Source: Flectonema sp. DT1601
Taxonomy: Eukaryota; Euglenozoa; Diplonemea; Diplonemida; Diplonemidae
DNA length: 64,000 nucleotides
Assembly: GCA_964019425.1 (NCBI GenBank)
Contig: OZ025813.1
Coordinates: 806,001 to 870,000, forward strand
Reading direction: 5' to 3'
The notes below the pieces were generated by a model. It saw only the letters and a program-made list of their open reading frames with translations, did no database searches and was not told the DNA's origin. Of the stretch, positions 19,259 to 31,124 are shown one piece after another (positions within the stretch are counted from its first letter, which is position 1; each line of letters begins with the position of its first letter). A program made the translations under genes and the position numbers.

Positions 19259-22200
19259 TATGGGATTGTAAACTCTTATATATATCTGTATCATTATTAG
19301 GTTTACTTTTTTATCTTGTGAAGGGAAGCAATTTCGCGCGATTCAAAAACGTTTAGTGGGGGGTGGCGAAGAAAAAAATCAAAATGCAGAAAGCATGTTC
19401 CCCACTCCTGCTTCCCTGTACTAACATAACTTTTACTCAACTGTATTATTACTAATGTTAACTCTGGTACAATACAGATATTTATTTCTTAATAAATATA
19501 TTTCAAAATATTGCAAATTCCCTCTCCCCTAGCCTCACAGTGTTGCTATTTCAACTACACACACGTTGTCTTTCTACGTGGTTGGTTTTTCAAGTAGTTG
19601 GTATGAGTTTTGTTTCTTATTTTGCTTTTCATGCTTCTTGCCACCTTCACTCCCATCCATCGTTTTGGTTTCCCAGGGCTCACGATTAATTCGTAATTGA
19701 ATAACTCGATTCCGTACTGCGCTGAATGACAACACGGAAAAAGAGATGTGTGTGCAGATAAGTTAGAAACATTTGTTATGATGTAACGTATTTGCGTCAA
19801 TTGCAGAGAGTTCATCGTTTGTGTTGTTCATGATACAGTACGTTTGTATTTTACGTATAAAATCGAACAGTTAACCCCCCCGTTTTCATTGTTGCTTTTG
19901 CTAATTATTAAAGCAACTTGCGTTTAAAGTTACACACTAGGTCTGAGCAGGAACGGAAGACTGTGCATGTTATCCACCATAGAAGTGGACAAGTTCAAAG
20001 CACTTCCCAAAGGACAAGATTGTTGCTAAATACAGCAGCTAGTCCGCGTGGTGTCCTCCTCTCCCTTGGTTGTGTGAAATATGAGGATGTTCTGGTCACC
20101 CCCCTTTTTAATTTGGGAGCGGCATGACCGAAGACAATTTTTCTTTCCCCCTTTTATTTCCAATCCCGTCGCCCTCAGGGAGTTTAATTATAGTGACTAG
20201 CCAAGTAGGGCATTTTGATTTGCATTTGTGACAGCTAGGGGGAGAGTGGAGTGCAGCGAGGGAATGGCACTCTCCCTCTTGTCGACCGTATATGCGAGCT
20301 ATCAAATTTCCTTTTTGTTTTAGGTTTTCTTGTTAGTAGTAAGGTGTGCTACGTTTAAGTATGTTAACGTGTTTCGCCATATCGTGAACTACATTTAATA
20401 CGGTTCTCGTATCAAAATACCAGTATATACGGCTAATGCCAAAAAAAGGCCGCCCTCCCTGCTGTTCGCTGGCTATAGTGAAGTTTTTTTCAAGACGTTT
20501 TTTTGGTTATTAATTTAAAATACTCATCTGAGTTTTATAAAAAAAAAACTGTTACGGTAACATAGGCAAGTGGTGCTCAATTATGTTTACTGTTGGTGAC
20601 TCCAGTGACATCGTTTATTTGCAGTCATTTATGTTGTTCCTTTGAGCTTGATTATACAACAAAAAAAAAAAAAAAAAAAAGCAAGTCGGCAGATACCTAA
20701 AATGATTCTTGATCTCCAAAGGATATGCAGTGAGATTTGAGCAAGACAAGCGACGTTGTTATTGCCCCCCCCCCCGTTATCCTTTTTGTCCATAAGTTAT
20801 TTCAATTCGCCTATTCTTTCTTTTCTTCCGTTCCTGATTTTCATCTTTTTTTTCGAATCATAATTCACATATTTCTAACGACCCTATTTTTCTTTCAAAA
20901 TGAAGAAGAAAAGTTTTTTTTTTTCCCCCTTTTTCACATATCTGTCTGACTTCCACATGCATTGAGACTGACTTGTTGTTGTTTTCTGGTTTTTCTAGTT
21001 CGCTTTTTCGGGTGCTATTGGTTTCTTGTCGTTTTAACTAGCGGTGCTGTAGCTGTAATTATGTAACGCAAACATGGTCACCAGAAGGAAAAGCTTCCAC
21101 AAATCTTTTTGCATTTTTTTCCCCTTCCTCTCGTAACCCGTTTTTCTTTCCTATTGCATTCTCTCTTCAAATAATGACCTCTTATTTCTTATTAATTAGC
21201 TTGAATTGGGTATATTATCCGTGTCATTGTTGCGGATCCTTGCGAAGATAAACGCCTCTATCATTGCTTGATTTTATCCTGCGCTCTCTTGCTTGCGTTT
21301 TCATCTCCCCCATTCCCCCCCCCTCCCTTCTTTTTTCATCTTGACGACATGTTTCGAGTGAAAGAGAATCGCGACGTTAACACCGCCTTACTTTAGAGGC
21401 TTGTTTCCGCTTGCGCACAAACAAAAAAAACAAGTGTGAGAATCATTAGTAGGGTACCGATTATTTTTTATGTTTTTTGTTTCACTGATTACTTTAGGCC
21501 TTTTCTCTTGAATAAGCAATGGTGTTCTGTGAGTGTTTTTTCTTCGTTTTTTATTGAGGTTTTTTTTTTTTTTTTTTTGGGGGGGGAGGGGGGGGGGGGG
21601 GGGAAACAAAATGGAAATTAAAAACATAAAAAAAATAATACGAATTGTGAAATTCAATAACAGCGATTATTTGTTGTTTTATTATTCTTTCTTGTACAAG
21701 TTTAGGTTTTTGGTGTTGAAGGAAAGCTGTCTTTCACTCCTTTTTCCGTGATCTGTGATCAGGCATGGTGCTCGTATTTTTATATATAAAAAGGCTCACT
21801 GCTGTCTACCCATCACGCCACCTTTCCCCCCTGATAGGAGTGGAATATTTTGTTTTTGTGATGAAGAGAAAAAAAAAAAAAAAAGAAATGAAATATTATG
21901 CCATCGACAAATAAGGTTTTTTGTTTTGTTTTTATGTAGATCAAAAAATAAATCTTTACCTCTCAGGGAGGTTGTGATTCTTTGAGCTTGGGCGTCCCAA
22001 ACAACATATGCGCACCCTAGACAGCTTGCCATCATTGGCGTTGTGGGTGGGATTTCTCTCTAAAGTATCAATCCAGAGTCAGGTGGTTTCCCTAAATCAA
22101 CTTTGTACCAAACCATGTAGAGCTGCTTTCAGACTACCGCTACGAAGTAAAAACGTGAAATACTTGTGGCACACAGTTGTAGAAGAAAAACTTCATCATC

Positions 22201-23370
22201 TGTCCTCCTATTCGTTGAAAAAAAAACAGCTCAGAACCGAAAGGCATCTGCGAGTTTTAAAGTGAATTTTAAATTTCTGATTTCGTCCTTTTTTGGTGGG
22301 TGAAAAAATCAGAACACAAACATAATTTTTGAAGGTGAAAAAGACAGGTTTGGTCGGTGTTTTGAAGAATGTAATATTTACTTCACACCATATGTTTTTC
22401 TTACTTTTTGTGCTTCTTCCCCCTTCTCGGTTTCATCTGAGAACTAATTAGTTATATCTCCTTCACAAGGTGTCGAGAGCACTCTGTTAAACCTTGTCCT
22501 CGATACTGTTGCCTCTTCGTGGCCTTGGTAGTCTTCTTGTTTAAGGAATTTAAAAGTCTTACAGAAATCAGGTTCGTTACTGATAGGTAAGCTTTTACCC
22601 TTTTTACTTTTTTTTGACTTTTCCCTGGCCCTACTTAATAGAAAAAATAAAGTACCTGAAGGGTGTGCTGCTGCTACTTCGGAATACCGGTAGTAGCTTT
22701 TTTCCAGCTTTTTTCAAACAAGCGGTCCTCCCCCAATATGGGAAGCAGGTTGATTGTTGGTTGTGAAAATAAAGCGCTTTTTTTTTTTTTTTTTTTTTTT
22801 TTTGTACCTACAAACCCATTGTTCGGTAGAAAGAGAAACGTGCAGCGTAACTAACCTATTAGGGTTTTGTACCTGGTTGCGCACAAACAACACAAAAAGT
22901 ATCGAGTAAAAAAAAAGTAAAAAAAGTGGGATTTCTTCTTTTTGGTGTTGGTACTGCTGTTTGTTATTTTTGTTTTATTTTTATTCTTCTTCTTCTCCTC
23001 CTTTTTTTTTATATAAATATTTAAACAAGCCTGGAATTCTCCAAGGCCTGAATCCGTAATAAGGGTCAGTAAAAGGTATTTTTTTCTCCACAAAAACAAT
23101 GACATCTTTTTCACAAGGAGGAGAAGTGTTGAATCAGTTGTCCTGACGGTTTAGGCCTGATCAGCTTATCCTTGTTGTGCATCTTTTTTATGATTTTCCC
23201 AAAAAGCTCACTCACCCATGAGTACTATGACGAATCGATGAACTAAAGCTCTCTCTACTAGAACAGGTTACGAAGACTGATATCAGTTTTTTTCTGATAT
23301 CGTTCAACTATTGTTTCTTCATACCACCAACAGTAATTGCATCATAGTTGCTTTGGTAACTTGCAAGGTC

Positions 23371-23407
<37 letters not shown>

Positions 23408-25515
23408 CTTGCAACATTTATTAGCTTCGCCTTCCCGATCGCTGAAGGCGCCTATCTCACGGTTGCTGGTAGCAATATAACTGCTACCTGTGAGCTTTTC
23501 CTGGCTTTTGGCTTCCTAGGCTTCGTAAATAAATAAATAAATAAATCCACAACAACAGCTTTATATAATCATCGTCTGTCACATCGTCCCCCTCCTCCTA
23601 GTTCCTTTTGTGGAATATTTTTTTTTTTTCCCCCCTCTCTATAAACGTTTTTATAGTTGAGTTCTTGTTCCACGATGGGCTTCAATTTAATTGTTGCAGT
23701 AACTTGAGCCTTGAAATCTTGGTGCAAGCTTCTCTTTCGAAAAGAATGGAAAACGGAATTTAATTTTTGTTGTGGCATAGCAATAAGAATGTTATTAAAC
23801 GAACAAAATAAATAAAAAAAAACCACCACTCTTACCAACATTGGTGTGTTTTCATACCATGTAAAAAAAGACTCAACGAGAGTATTCACGTTGAGAAATA
23901 TGATTGGTTTGTCAATTTTCTTTTTTAAACAAAAATAAAGAAAAGCAGCAAAAAAAAAACTTTTTTTTTTAAATTTTTTTTTTTTTAATTAATGGAATGC
24001 TATTAACCATGGTATTTTTCTGTCTGCCAGGGGGAAAAAAAAATGAAATCCTACTTTCATTTCCCTCTAGCATCAAAGTAAACAACTCTGTTGCCAGACC
24101 TTTGTTAGCACGGACGCAAACCTGAATAGAATATTTTATGTCTCATTTTCCCTTCCTTTTTTTTTCTCTCGAACTCATTATACGTTTGCCTTATCTCGGA
24201 GCTAACACTCATTGCTATACGACGAGGATGATGTTGACTTTGAGTTTTTTCAAAAAGAAAAAAAAAAAAAAAAAATCTTGTTCAATAACTTGAAATTGTT
24301 TCTAATTGAAAGAAGTGATTTAATCAACTGCAGTGTATCGCTGAATTGTGTGCATCGCTATGTTTGATTTTGTTTTTTTTGTTTTGTCTTGATTGTGCTG
24401 CAGTTAGACAGCCTTGAATTAGTCCTATCTGTTTTGTTTTTCCAGAAGAAAGACATGTGTTTAAATGTCTGAGAAGGTTTGTTCATGGGGTGCCTTCTTT
24501 TTTTTGTCTGTCCTCCGTCAAAAATAATTAAAAAAAAAAATGCCCTCAGCAATCAAATTGTTGTAAATAAGCGTTTTATATGTTATTCTCATAATTTGCA
24601 TGTCGTAGCCGCCGCAAATTTTTATTTTCCCCCTCTACAATTTTTGGTCTGTTACGGTTCTCCTTCCCTTTCCTTCCCCTCCTTTTTTTTTTTTTTGAAA
24701 ACATTTCGGGAATCGAACAAAGGGGAAAACATGCTTTTCCAGATTAGAGAAGTAAGTCTATTTTACAAACGCCTCCTTGTTATAGTTTTTTTTTTTTTTT
24801 TTTTTTAAAAGGAAAGAGAAGGTTATACAATTTTGCATTGTCAAAAAGGTATCTCCAACCTCAAGGTTTGATCGTCATGATGACGGATTCGGTGATACTG
24901 ATGAGCACATAAATCCTGTCGTCCCGTCAATCCCAAATAAATGAATTGGCCAGTTCGATCCCCTGGCATGTGATTTTTTTTTAATTTTTTTTTTAAAAAT
25001 AGGTTCTCGCTTGGACACAATAAGTAAAACCGAAAAAAAAAAAAATAAAAATAAAAAAATATAAAAAAAACTTTCCTCATTGTTGTGGTTTCTTTTAACG
25101 ATGTGTTTGGTGAGATTTAGTTCATTGGAGGTTTTTCAGGGATGGGGAAGTCTCTGTGGGACTCATTAAAAACCTGCTGATCAGGTTTTGTTAGACGAGC
25201 CAGATTGGCCTCTGTTTAATTAGGTAATTGTTGCATAAATTATAAAAAAAAAAAAATAAAAATAGATAGATCATAACGAAAAAGAAATAAAATAAAATAA
25301 AATAAAATAAAAAAAAGGAAACGATGCTCATACATACATCAGATATTAATATGGTTTTTACTTTATTTACATACTTGTTTTTAAAGTCAAGCCAATGACG
25401 CTCTTTGGGAGTAGAGGACGAAGTCCTTTGTTATATAGCACCAGTCAGTACGTTGAACCCAATTAGTTATTTGCTGCGTGCTATAAACAGAGTCTCGACG
25501 AGTTGTAATAGATTA
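19259..25515. other. Six-kilobase gene-poor stretch
   Basis: No convincing coding region on either strand. Items seen: a strong hairpin at 20240-20276 (GGGAGAGTG with CACTCTCCC, 19-nt loop); a C11 run near 20766; an 18-T run followed by eight G, one A and sixteen G at 21579-21603; T runs of 20 to 30 near 22780 and 23372; a GC-richer patch at 24840-24980 with a GCCAG/CTGGC inverted repeat; and AAAAT microsatellite near 25288. Open frames at 19918 and 22008 have no acceptor support. Confidence 0.5.
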
Positions 25516-25793
25516 TTTTGCTATTCAGGGGAGTATCCAGTAATTTTCGCCGTTCAATTTCAATAATTAACTTTTCGCTATTCAAAGGAAATCATCTTTG
25601 TTTGTGTATCATTTGTTCTGCAAATGGTTGAGAGCTGAAGTCTTCTTGGGAAGCATATCCAGATAGTTACCCCTCATGGAGGAAGGGTGCATGCATGTTG
25701 TAGAATACACATTAAAGACCAATAGCCAAGGAATAGTGTTTTGGCCTTGAACTGCGAAAAAAAAAAATATTAGTGAACCCTTGAATAGCAAAA
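25516..25793. mobile_element. MITE-like element with imperfect terminal inverted repeats
   Basis: The left end TTTTGCTATTCA (25516-25527) is repeated inverted as TGAATAGCAAAA (25782-25793). The similarity continues about 40 bp inward: GGG, then TAAT, then a T run and CGC(C/A)GTTCAA on both sides, with the right copy carrying a longer A/T run. A third TTTTCGCTATTCA copy lies inside at 25571-25583. The element is 278 bp and has no open frame. A clear target duplication is not visible. It looks like a non-autonomous DNA transposon. A related motif recurs inside the foldback element near 38.9 kb. Confidence 0.55.
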
Positions 25794-25861
25794 TTCTCAA
25801 AAAAAAAAAAAAATGAATAAATTAAAAAAAAAACTTTGAATATAAACTTTTTTCTTATATC

Positions 25862-25893
<32 letters not shown>

Positions 25894-26098
25894 CTTTATT
25901 CATGCAATTTATTCTTGGCATCTGTTTTCGTATTTCCTCCATCCTTTCCAATTTCATTATTATTTTTTTATTTTATCGTCTGTCCTGTCCTCTTGTAGAT
26001 GCCAAGCAGATGACGGAAGTAGTATTCTCAGTGATATCGTAAACCATTTGAATTCACGTTCATTATTTCTTTAAAAACAGTAACATAAGACCGCCACA
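25794..26098. other. Intergenic with a 30-T run
   Basis: A runs around 25800-25835, then 30 T at 25864-25893. It ends in the acceptor AAAACAG (AG 26079-26080) before the nonaspanin start. Confidence 0.55.
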
Positions 26099-28405
26099 AT
26101 GAAACTACTATTGCTGGTGTGTCTCATGACCACCGCTGCGGGGGTGTACATCCCGGGGGTAATGCCAAGCAGTTATAACGCTGGTGATGGTCTTGGTATT
26201 AGAGTGAATTCACTGACATCTATCCAAAATATTATGCCTTATGAGTGGTATTCGTTGCCATTCTGTGCCCCACCAAAAGAGGAACGTAGAAGATACACTG
26301 CAAGATCACAAAACTTAGGAGAAGTATTATGGGGTGATAAAATTGAAATCTCATTGTATTCTGTTGCTGTATTGCAAGATAAGGTTTGCAAGGCAATCTG
26401 TCAGCAAGAGTATGGAGAGAAGGAAATGAGACAATTTGAACACCGAATTGAACAAAAATACCGTGGAAACATGGTTCTTGATAACTTACCAGTCGCCGAA
26501 GAAGGCACTGATAATTTTACTTCCAACCACGCAGTTCAGGTTGGGTTTCCGTTGGGACTTCCAAAGGCAGCTACCATGCAGCAGAAGGAAACATTTCTAA
26601 ACAACCATTTAGCGTTTACTATTTCGTACCACAAGCAGAAGCCTGCAGTGGGAAAAGATGGAGAGATGGGTAAAGAAACTTACAGAATTGTCGGTTTCCA
26701 GGTTTCACCTGCCAGTGTCGACCACGAGGACAACCCTTGTGATGAAAAATTTAACCTAAATGCTGGTAAGGGATTGACAACCACACCAGGAAAGGTTACT
26801 TGGTCATACTCCGTCAAGTGGGTTGAAGATCCAAACGTCGATTGGTCCACCAGATGGGACGTTTATCTGAGATCAACAGCAACTGAGAGTAGAGTTCATT
26901 GGTTTGCAATTATTAATTCATTGTTGGTAGCTGTGTTCTTATCAGTGATGGTTGCTATTATTCTATTGAGAGCCCTTCACAAGGATTTCAACAGATACAA
27001 CGACGTCGACAACGTTGAGGAACAACAGGAAGAAACTGGTTGGAAACTCGTCCACACAGAAGTCTTTCGCAAGCCTCCAGCAGCACTTTGGCTTTGCGTC
27101 TACGTCGGTACTGGTGCTCAGCTTCTTGGGATGTCTATTTGTACTCTTGTGTTCGCTCTGTTTGGTTTCTTATCTCCTGCAAACAGAGGTGCTCTTTTAT
27201 CAGCTCTCATCTTCTTGTTCGTCCTTCTTGGATCGTACGCTGGGTTTACCTCGTCGAGGATGCTTAAGATGTTTGGAATGAGGTCATGGAAACACATTTT
27301 CGTTGTAGGTATGCATATGATCATCTTCTTTTTGGGTTTTCTTTTCATTTAAAAACAAATAACACAAAGCACAACCACAACAGGAACATTCTTCCCTGGA
27401 CAGGTCGTCCTTCTTTGGTTCTGCCTCAACCTCGTGTTGTGGTCTCAGCACTCTGCTTCTGGTATGTGTTATCGTAGTAGGGCAATAAGTATTGTCACAT
27501 GTCGTATCATATTAGAAATGTAGGAGAAAAAATAAACAAAAAATAAACATAACAGCTGTACCTTTCACAACCATCCTCACCATCATGGCTCTTTGGCTTG
27601 GAGTTAGTTTAGTGTTGTGCCTGCTTGGTATGTATAATTGTTTTGTTTAATTAATGAGATCTGATCTAATTGTTTCCTTCTTATTCAACAACAAAAAAAC
27701 AGGTGCCGTCGTTGGATTTAAGAAACCAGCTATTGAGATGGTGTGCAAGGTCAACGCTGTGCCTCGTACGATTCCTCCACAGCCGTGGTATGTTTTTCGT
27801 TTTTTTTTTTTTTTTTTTTTTTCCAGTTTTTAAGTTTAAAAAAGAAAATATAATATTTAGATGGGTTACAATCATCAACATAAAAAAATAGGTATCTACG
27901 TACCCCACAGTCGATGCTACTTCCTGGGATCCTTCCGTTTGGAGCCGCATTCATTGAGTCTGTATTCATCTTGTCGTCGGTATGGCAGGGTAGAGTTTAC
28001 TACGTGTTTGGATTCCTCTCGTTGGTGTTTTTAATTTTGATTGTGACCTGTGCTGAAGTTACCATCGTCATGATTTACTTCCAACTTACGAGAGAAGACT
28101 ACAATTGGTGGTGGAGATCATTCCTAACTTCTGGATCATACGGGTTTTGGTTGTACCTTTACTGCATTTTCTATTATGCAACAGCGCTTCACATCCCTAC
28201 ACTTGTGTCATCTATTTTATACTTTGGGTACATGTTTATGGTATGTAAAATGTTATTTAAATTGGTGAGGGAAAAAAAAAAAAGTAAGCAAAAAATTAAA
28301 CAAATACAGGTGTCCTACTTCTTCTTTGTCCTCACTGGATTTATTGGGTTCAGCGCGGCATCAATCTTCGTGTGGACAATCTACTCGTCTATCAAAATAG
28401 ATTAA
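26099..28405 (+). CDS. Transmembrane 9 superfamily (nonaspanin) protein, six exons
   Basis: Exons 26099-27308, 27384-27461, 27556-27627, 27703-27787, 27892-28240 and 28310-28405 give 629 residues, the usual TM9SF length; all five introns start GTATG(T/C) and end ACAG or ATAG (69-104 nt). Residues 1-16 are a signal peptide. The lumenal domain contains YSLPFCAPP and the KDEVCKAIC-like LQDKVCKAIC block. Nine membrane helices follow. Conserved stretches include LNLVLWS, WRSFLTSG, PFGAAFIE and TCAEVTIVMIYFQL. The C-terminus SIKID fits the KxD COPI-binding signal that keeps nonaspanins in the Golgi. These proteins sort transmembrane cargo and act in adhesion and phagocytosis in Dictyostelium and yeast. 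Start is the first ATG after an AAAACAG acceptor. Confidence 0.93.
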
Positions 28406-28970
28406 TCAGAATACGTGTGAACACGTGGACACCAAATCTGCTAACCTGTTGATTCCCCTTCCCTTAAGAAAGAACCCACCGGAGCAATATATATATTAAA
28501 AAAAAAAAAAAAAATATAAAAAAAAAAATATAAAAAAAAATTAATAATAAAAAAAAAGTAGTTGTTGGTTATCGGAGGTGCGATGGCAGCATTGTACTGC
28601 CATCCTTACAGTGGAACGGTGCTTTGCCTGTTGGTTAAGCCGTATTATTACTATTTATAATAAATAAAACTATTTACAGGGTCAAAGTCTATCTTCTCCG
28701 TTTTCCAAGACACAGGAAAAGCTCTATAGTTGGGTTGTGTACAAGGAGGTGTGTCCAGAAATTAGTATCATCGCCAATTTTTCCAAGTTAATTTAAAAAA
28801 GAATAAGAATGAATAAGAAAAAAGAAACAAAAAAACACAGAACTCAAAAAAAAAAAAAAAAAGTATTAAAATACAAGATGTTTGGGTGGTGAACCTACAT
28901 TTCTTGGTTCGAACTTTTTTTTCCTATTTTTTTTTTTTTTCATTTTCACCCCCATTTTCGTTTTCTTTTG

Positions 28971-29003
<33 letters not shown>

Positions 29004-29378
29004 ATTTTAATTTTTCTTAAAAATAAGTTTTATCTTTTCCTTTAAACCTAAGTATAAATAACTGAAAATCGAAGAGAGAATTTGTAAAAGAATGCACATA
29101 AGGTACATGCACTCTGATTGTTTAGGTTTGAACCCAGCCCCAAAAGAGCGGAAACAATTTACGTTTCCACTTCTACGGAGCCAGGGGTTTTGAATTAATG
29201 TTGACAAAAAAAATATGTATTGACACAAAATACTAATTCGGGGGGAGGGGGAGGTAAGGGAAGGAGAAAGTTATGTATTACCTTGAAGTACTCAAAAGGA
29301 GGAAATAAAAACCTCATTAGGTTTCCGTACTTTTTGCTACTGGTGATCCTCAGTGCGATTAGAGTGAGGGCCTGGAAG

Positions 29379-29412
<34 letters not shown>

Positions 29413-29910
29413 CGAAGCAGGAAAAAAAAAAAAAAAAAAAAAAAAAAAGAAGAAGAAGAAGAAACGAAAAATGGCAAAATGATGTTCTTGCTTGTACACA
29501 TTTCCAATTTCTTTCAAAAAAAAAAAAAAAACTTAATTCGAATTCTCATATTTGCACCAATCAAAGACACACTGCTCTTTTAAAAAAGAAGTGAGCAAAC
29601 ACTAATCCAGAATTATATTTCAATCTTCTTCTGTTCATCCTCCGGTGCATTGAACTAAAAAGAAAGAAAACAAGTCCCTTGGGAGTTAAAAAAAGAAGAA
29701 TTCTGAAAGAGGACTGTGAGTACTGAGTGCTGTGTTTGTTGAACCTTGTTACTTAATATTTGTTTAATTTTTTTTTTTTACTTTTGTGTTGAGACAGGAA
29801 TCCAAAAAAAAAAAAAAAAAAAACAATATCATAGACAACTACGTTTTTTTGAAACAATAAAACTGTACAGCCATATATATTCCTATCCCTCTGTTCTTTC
29901 AGAATAACAA
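28406..29910. other. Intergenic, A/T runs and a G-rich patch
   Basis: No gene seen. Long A or T runs around 28498-28555, 28844-28863, 28977-29002, 29380-29412 and 29421-29448; a G-rich patch near 29239-29254. A CTTTCAG acceptor ends at 29902 before the next start. Confidence 0.55.
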
Positions 29911-30582
29911 ATGTTAAGGAGAACGGGGAGGAAGCTCCATTGGTTTTATGACCAATGGAATCAAGAACACTCTGAGAATCTTCATTTAAAGCAGCCGGAT
30001 ATCAGTGAAACCTATACCAGGGCAAGTCAAGGTTTGGAGAGAATTACTCCGCAAACGCCTGATTCAGAGTACAACGAGTTAGAACTAGCACTAAAGAAAG
30101 CAATCTTACCTGTATCTGATGCACTACCAGTACCAAGACATATAGATCCGTGTTACTTATCAATAAACGGGGAAGACGTTCCGCAAACATTTAAATTTCT
30201 ACCAAACAAAGAGATGTATGAGCACTTACAAAACAGTCATTTGAAGTGGGGCCTGCATCCATTTGATGGTTTAATTAGCCCGCATCCATCTGGTTATATG
30301 GAACCACTTGGACCTGTTTCAGGAAATGAAGACTTACCGTATGCTATTCATAGAACTGAAATTGGAAAGCTTCCTCTTCAAATAAAACTTCGCGGTAATT
30401 ACACCAGAGTAGCAGTTGAGATTTTGAATATCACCGGTGATAAAGAGGCTCTGGCGTATGACCTTCGTTATATACTTCCGAACAAAAGAATGATAATTAG
30501 ACGTGATAGACTTGAAATAGCTAAGTCATCTTATGATGTTGCCAGACTTGTACAGCATTACATCTTCTCACTAGGATACTAG
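29911..30582 (+). CDS. Mitochondrial large-subunit ribosomal protein mL49
   Basis: 223 residues, one exon; the start is 8 nt after a T-rich CTTTCAG acceptor. The C-terminal 80 residues form the Img2/mL49 domain: LPYAIHRTEIGKLPL, then a basic strand (IKLRGNYTRVAVEIL), ITGDKEALAYDLR and a final helix. The domain is related to the fold seen in peptidyl-tRNA hydrolase ICT1. The N-terminus MLRRTGRKLHWFYDQW is basic and amphipathic, fitting mitochondrial import. The 140-residue N-terminal extension is longer than in animals or yeast, as is common for mitoribosomal proteins of euglenozoans. Role: structural component of the mitochondrial 39S-type subunit. Confidence 0.8.
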   Translation: MLRRTGRKLHWFYDQWNQEHSENLHLKQPDISETYTRASQGLERITPQTPDSEYNELELALKKAILPVSDALPVPRHIDPCYLSINGEDVPQTFKFLPNKEMYEHLQNSHLKWGLHPFDGLISPHPSGYMEPLGPVSGNEDLPYAIHRTEIGKLPLQIKLRGNYTRVAVEILNITGDKEALAYDLRYILPNKRMIIRRDRLEIAKSSYDVARLVQHYIFSLGY

Positions 30583-31124
30583 CGTGTGTTGTCTCTCCGG
30601 ACAGACAAACTTATCCGATTTGTTTACATTAAGTGCATCAACCATCAGAAATAAGACATATTATCTGATTGGGTGTTCCTTGGGTCATTTAGGGCTGGAA
30701 GAATCATTTTTTTTTTTTTTTTAACGTTGGTTGAAAAAAAAAAAAAAAAAAAGAATGCTTTAAAAAAAAAAATAAGTTTTTTTTTTTTTTTCCTAAGGTA
30801 CTTTAGGTATGTATGTTGCATCGTTGGCTTTCTTGATTTTGAAATAATAGCTTCACAAAAAAAAAAAAAAAAAAAAAAAAAAGCAGACCATCGATACGAG
30901 CATCATCCTCGTTACAGAAATCCAGTAAGACTCGCAGTGTAGCAATTCATTCATTACGGTAAATGGAAAGGACTGTGTATTATCATAATGTTGTTTATTA
31001 TTGTTTTGTTTATCTCCCCCCTCCAAACAATAAAATAAATATGAGGAAAACAGGAGTTTAATGATCATGTTATGAACCATCCAATCAAAATAATAATTTT
31101 ATGTTTTCAGATGTGCAACATGTT
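30583..31124. other. Intergenic before the coiled-coil gene
   Basis: Homopolymer runs at 30706-30722, 30734-30752 and 30857-30882; otherwise no feature except the TTTTCAG acceptor at 31104-31110. Confidence 0.5.
31104..31110 (+). promoter_or_regulatory. Acceptor that moves the start of the coiled-coil gene
   Basis: TTTTCAG sits inside the longest open frame, nine bases after the ATG at 31101. If mRNA begins after this AG, that ATG is lost and translation of the long frame starts at 31125. The two out-of-frame ATGs at 31111 and 31120 would form a five-codon upstream frame ending at 31128. Confidence 0.5.

Noticed and set aside
19918-20127. 69-residue open frame starting at a non-ATG codon
   Set aside because: No ATG start, no acceptor, composition not gene-like.
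22008-22265. 85-residue open frame
   Set aside because: No acceptor near the start, no domain, in a gene-free region; likely chance.
24870-24920. ATGATGA with a nearby CTGATGA as a further C/D snoRNA
   Set aside because: No terminal D box at suitable distance and no repeat copy.
24945-24975. GCCAG-TTCGATCC-CTGGC, T-arm-like, followed by a T run
   Set aside because: The loop has nine bases rather than seven and the rest of a tRNA cannot be folded.
29101-29160. tRNA B-box-like GGGTTCAAACC on the minus strand
   Set aside because: The T-stem bases do not pair and no acceptor stem or anticodon arm could be built.
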